The position numbers and the translations under genes were made by a program. 6,646 nucleotides of DNA from Bacillota bacterium (GTDB lineage: Bacteria; Bacillota; Clostridia; Lachnospirales; Lachnospiraceae). The stretch is from NCBI GenBank assembly GCA_022717655.1, contig JAIIAN010000166.1, positions 1-6,646 of the forward strand, written 5' to 3'. This document shows, piece by piece, positions 5,309 through 6,646 of this stretch. Each line of letters starts with the position of its first letter. The stretch's first letter is position 1. The notes under the pieces were generated by a model. That model was not told the DNA's origin and ran no database searches. It worked only from the letters and a program-made list of their open reading frames with translations.

Positions 5309-6646
5309 AAGGGAAGGAAAATCATAAGATAGGGAGCAGAGTTCTGGCAGCAGTTCTGTCCATTTTGATGGTACTTAGCTTAGTGCCAATGTCAACATGG
5401 ATCGTTTTGGCAGCGACACCAGAGTATCCAGAAATTGTTACTATCACAGTAAAAGATGAAGCCGGACAAGCTTTGTCTGGAGCAACAGTAGATTATAAAA
5501 TTAACTCTGTGATAAATGGAGAAGAATATCAAAAGAACACAGTATTAACAGATGACAATGGAGTAGCTGCTGTATTGGCATCTGGCGATTATGTGGAAAA
5601 TGATTTAACAATCTGTGCGAGTATCTCAAAAGATGGATATGAAACAGATGAAAGTATTAAAGATTATGCGATAAACGCAAGTGATGAAAATTATGACATC
5701 ATTTTAAAAAGTAAAAACATTGAGGGAATTACTGTAACACCTGTAAATGCAGTCTATTCAGAAGATGAATCTGGTAAAGCAGTGGAGTATGAAGCAGTTG
5801 AGGTAACAGGAACTCAAGAAGGCGATACAGTAACCTATTGTATAAATAATGAAGAGTGTGGAGAGAAAGTACCGACTATTAGTGCTGCAGGGAGCTATCA
5901 GGTAAAGGTTACGGTTGAAAGGGCTGGGTATCTGGCTTGTGAGCAGGAAGTTACGGCACAGATTAAAGAAGGTACATTATCAGAAGAGAATATAAAAGTA
6001 ACACCGTTGAATAGGGGTTATAAGGAAGAAAACGGTGAAATGGTCAAAAGTAAAGCGGTTGAAGTAAGCGGACTAAGAGAAGGTGATAGTGTTACTTATC
6101 AGATGGATGGACAAGAATACTCAACATCTCCTGAGATTGGTGCGGTAGGGAAGTATGAGATAACCGTTAAAGTTAAGAGAAATAATTATGAAGATTATGA
6201 AAAAACTTATGAAGCAGTCATTACTCCGATTGACATAGAAGGTCTAAAAGCAGTACTTTATTCTGGAGTATATGATGGAAAAGAATATGATTCAGTAAAA
6301 AAGATAGATGGAACAAAAGATGGAGACGTTATTGAGTATAAATTAAGTGAAGATGGAGCAGAAGATATAAATAGTGAAGATGGATGGTCAGAAAAGATTC
6401 CAAAAGTTAAAGATGCAGGCAGCTATATTGTAGGTATTCGAGTAAAAAGGGGAAATAATTATAATATAACGAAGATTATTGAGTTTTCACCACAAAAAAT
6501 AACGATTGAAAAGGCAGAAATTAAAGATGAAGATTTTTATTTTGAGAATAAAAAAGAATTAGGCAAAATAGGTGATGATAAACAACCATACAAAGAATTA
6601 TCTTTAAATGACAAAAGTGGTAGATTTGATTTTAAAAGTGTTGTAT
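5305..6646 (+). CDS. Secreted or surface protein with Ig-like repeats (partial, 3' end outside window)
   Basis: The frame is open to the right edge, giving 447 codons without a stop. The start ATG overlaps the previous stop by four bases (ATGA), with AGGAAG (5291-5296) eight bases upstream. Residues 1-36 are a signal peptide: a basic start (KGKENHKIGSR), a hydrophobic core, and a likely signal peptidase I cut after VLA (34-36). Residues 44-135 resemble a carboxypeptidase-regulatory or Big_1-like beta-sandwich (VTITVKDEAGQALSGATVDY, then TDDNGVAAV and KDGYETD). From residue 139 come repeated Ig-like or MBG-like units of about 83-90 residues, with a fourth beginning near 399. The protein is exported and probably surface-attached, but any LPXTG, membrane anchor or choline-binding module would lie beyond the window. 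An adhesin or large structural protein is likely; an enzyme domain downstream cannot be excluded. It is the only exported non-membrane product in the visible operon. Confidence 0.88.
   Translation, partial: MKGKENHKIGSRVLAAVLSILMVLSLVPMSTWIVLAATPEYPEIVTITVKDEAGQALSGATVDYKINSVINGEEYQKNTVLTDDNGVAAVLASGDYVENDLTICASISKDGYETDESIKDYAINASDENYDIILKSKNIEGITVTPVNAVYSEDESGKAVEYEAVEVTGTQEGDTVTYCINNEECGEKVPTISAAGSYQVKVTVERAGYLACEQEVTAQIKEGTLSEENIKVTPLNRGYKEENGEMVKSKAVEVSGLREGDSVTYQMDGQEYSTSPEIGAVGKYEITVKVKRNNYEDYEKTYEAVITPIDIEGLKAVLYSGVYDGKEYDSVKKIDGTKDGDVIEYKLSEDGAEDINSEDGWSEKIPKVKDAGSYIVGIRVKRGNNYNITKIIEFSPQKITIEKAEIKDEDFYFENKKELGKIGDDKQPYKELSLNDKSGRFDFKSVV
5719..6498 (+). repeat. Three diverged Ig-like repeat units in the surface protein
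   Basis: Unit 1 covers residues 139-224, unit 2 about 225-307 and unit 3 about 308-398. The shared pattern is I-x-V-T-P-x-N at the start, then AVEVTG or AVEVSG, EGDxVTY, a short variable hairpin, GSYxVKV or GKYEITV, and a closing R-x-x-Y or N-x-Y. Units 1 and 2 are clearly related; unit 3 is more diverged (VKKIDGTKDGDVIEY, AGSYIVGIRV). The fourth unit, starting near residue 399, is cut by the window edge. Confidence 0.75.

Noticed and set aside
1..6646. CRISPR array, tRNA, rRNA or insertion sequence ends
   Set aside because: I saw no regular spacer-repeat pattern, no cloverleaf or rRNA-like stretch, and no paired terminal repeats with a transposase core in the window.

Overview
The window looks like a low-GC (roughly one third G+C by eye), AT-rich Firmicute, most likely a gut-type Clostridia of the Lachnospiraceae kind. 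The reasons are strong purine-rich Shine-Dalgarno sites, tightly overlapping genes, a clostridial-style Ser/Thr kinase whose catalytic loop reads YRDMKPAN, and gene families I recall from that group. The taxonomic call is inference from style, not from a marker gene.

Layout, all genes on the + strand. Positions 1-245 hold the 3' end of a gene entering from the left, probably an Rpn-like PD-(D/E)XK nuclease/transposase tail. Positions 246-741 are a non-coding, very AT-rich gap of about 500 bases. It contains a long palindrome (352-405) with an excellent housekeeping-type promoter inside it (TTGACA, 17 bases, TATTAT, with an extended -10 TG), then a leader of about 335 bases. From 742 to the right edge runs one compact gene series with gaps of 21 and 15 bases and then overlaps of 1, 4 and 4 bases, so it is almost certainly one operon. 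The order is: cytosolic FHA-domain protein with a DUF6382-like N-terminus (742-1803); PP2C phosphatase (1825-2586); membrane Ser/Thr kinase with a non-PASTA extracytoplasmic domain (2602-4326); one-pass membrane protein with a phospho-acceptor-like tail (4326-4832); four-pass membrane protein (4829-5308); and a secreted, Ig-like-repeat surface protein truncated by the window (5305-6646).

The genes read as a self-contained phosphothreonine signalling unit: writer (kinase), eraser (PP2C), reader (FHA), and two candidate substrates carrying the same short acidic Thr-x-x-Leu motif. Four copies lie at even spacing just before the FHA domain, and three lie in the cytoplasmic tail of the one-pass membrane protein. 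The simplest model is that the kinase phosphorylates these threonines and the FHA domain binds them, either within its own chain or on the membrane protein. This would switch the FHA protein between a closed and a membrane-recruited state, with PP2C resetting it. Coupling to a large exported Ig-like protein suggests the output concerns the cell surface. This model is inference; the motifs and the gene order are seen directly.
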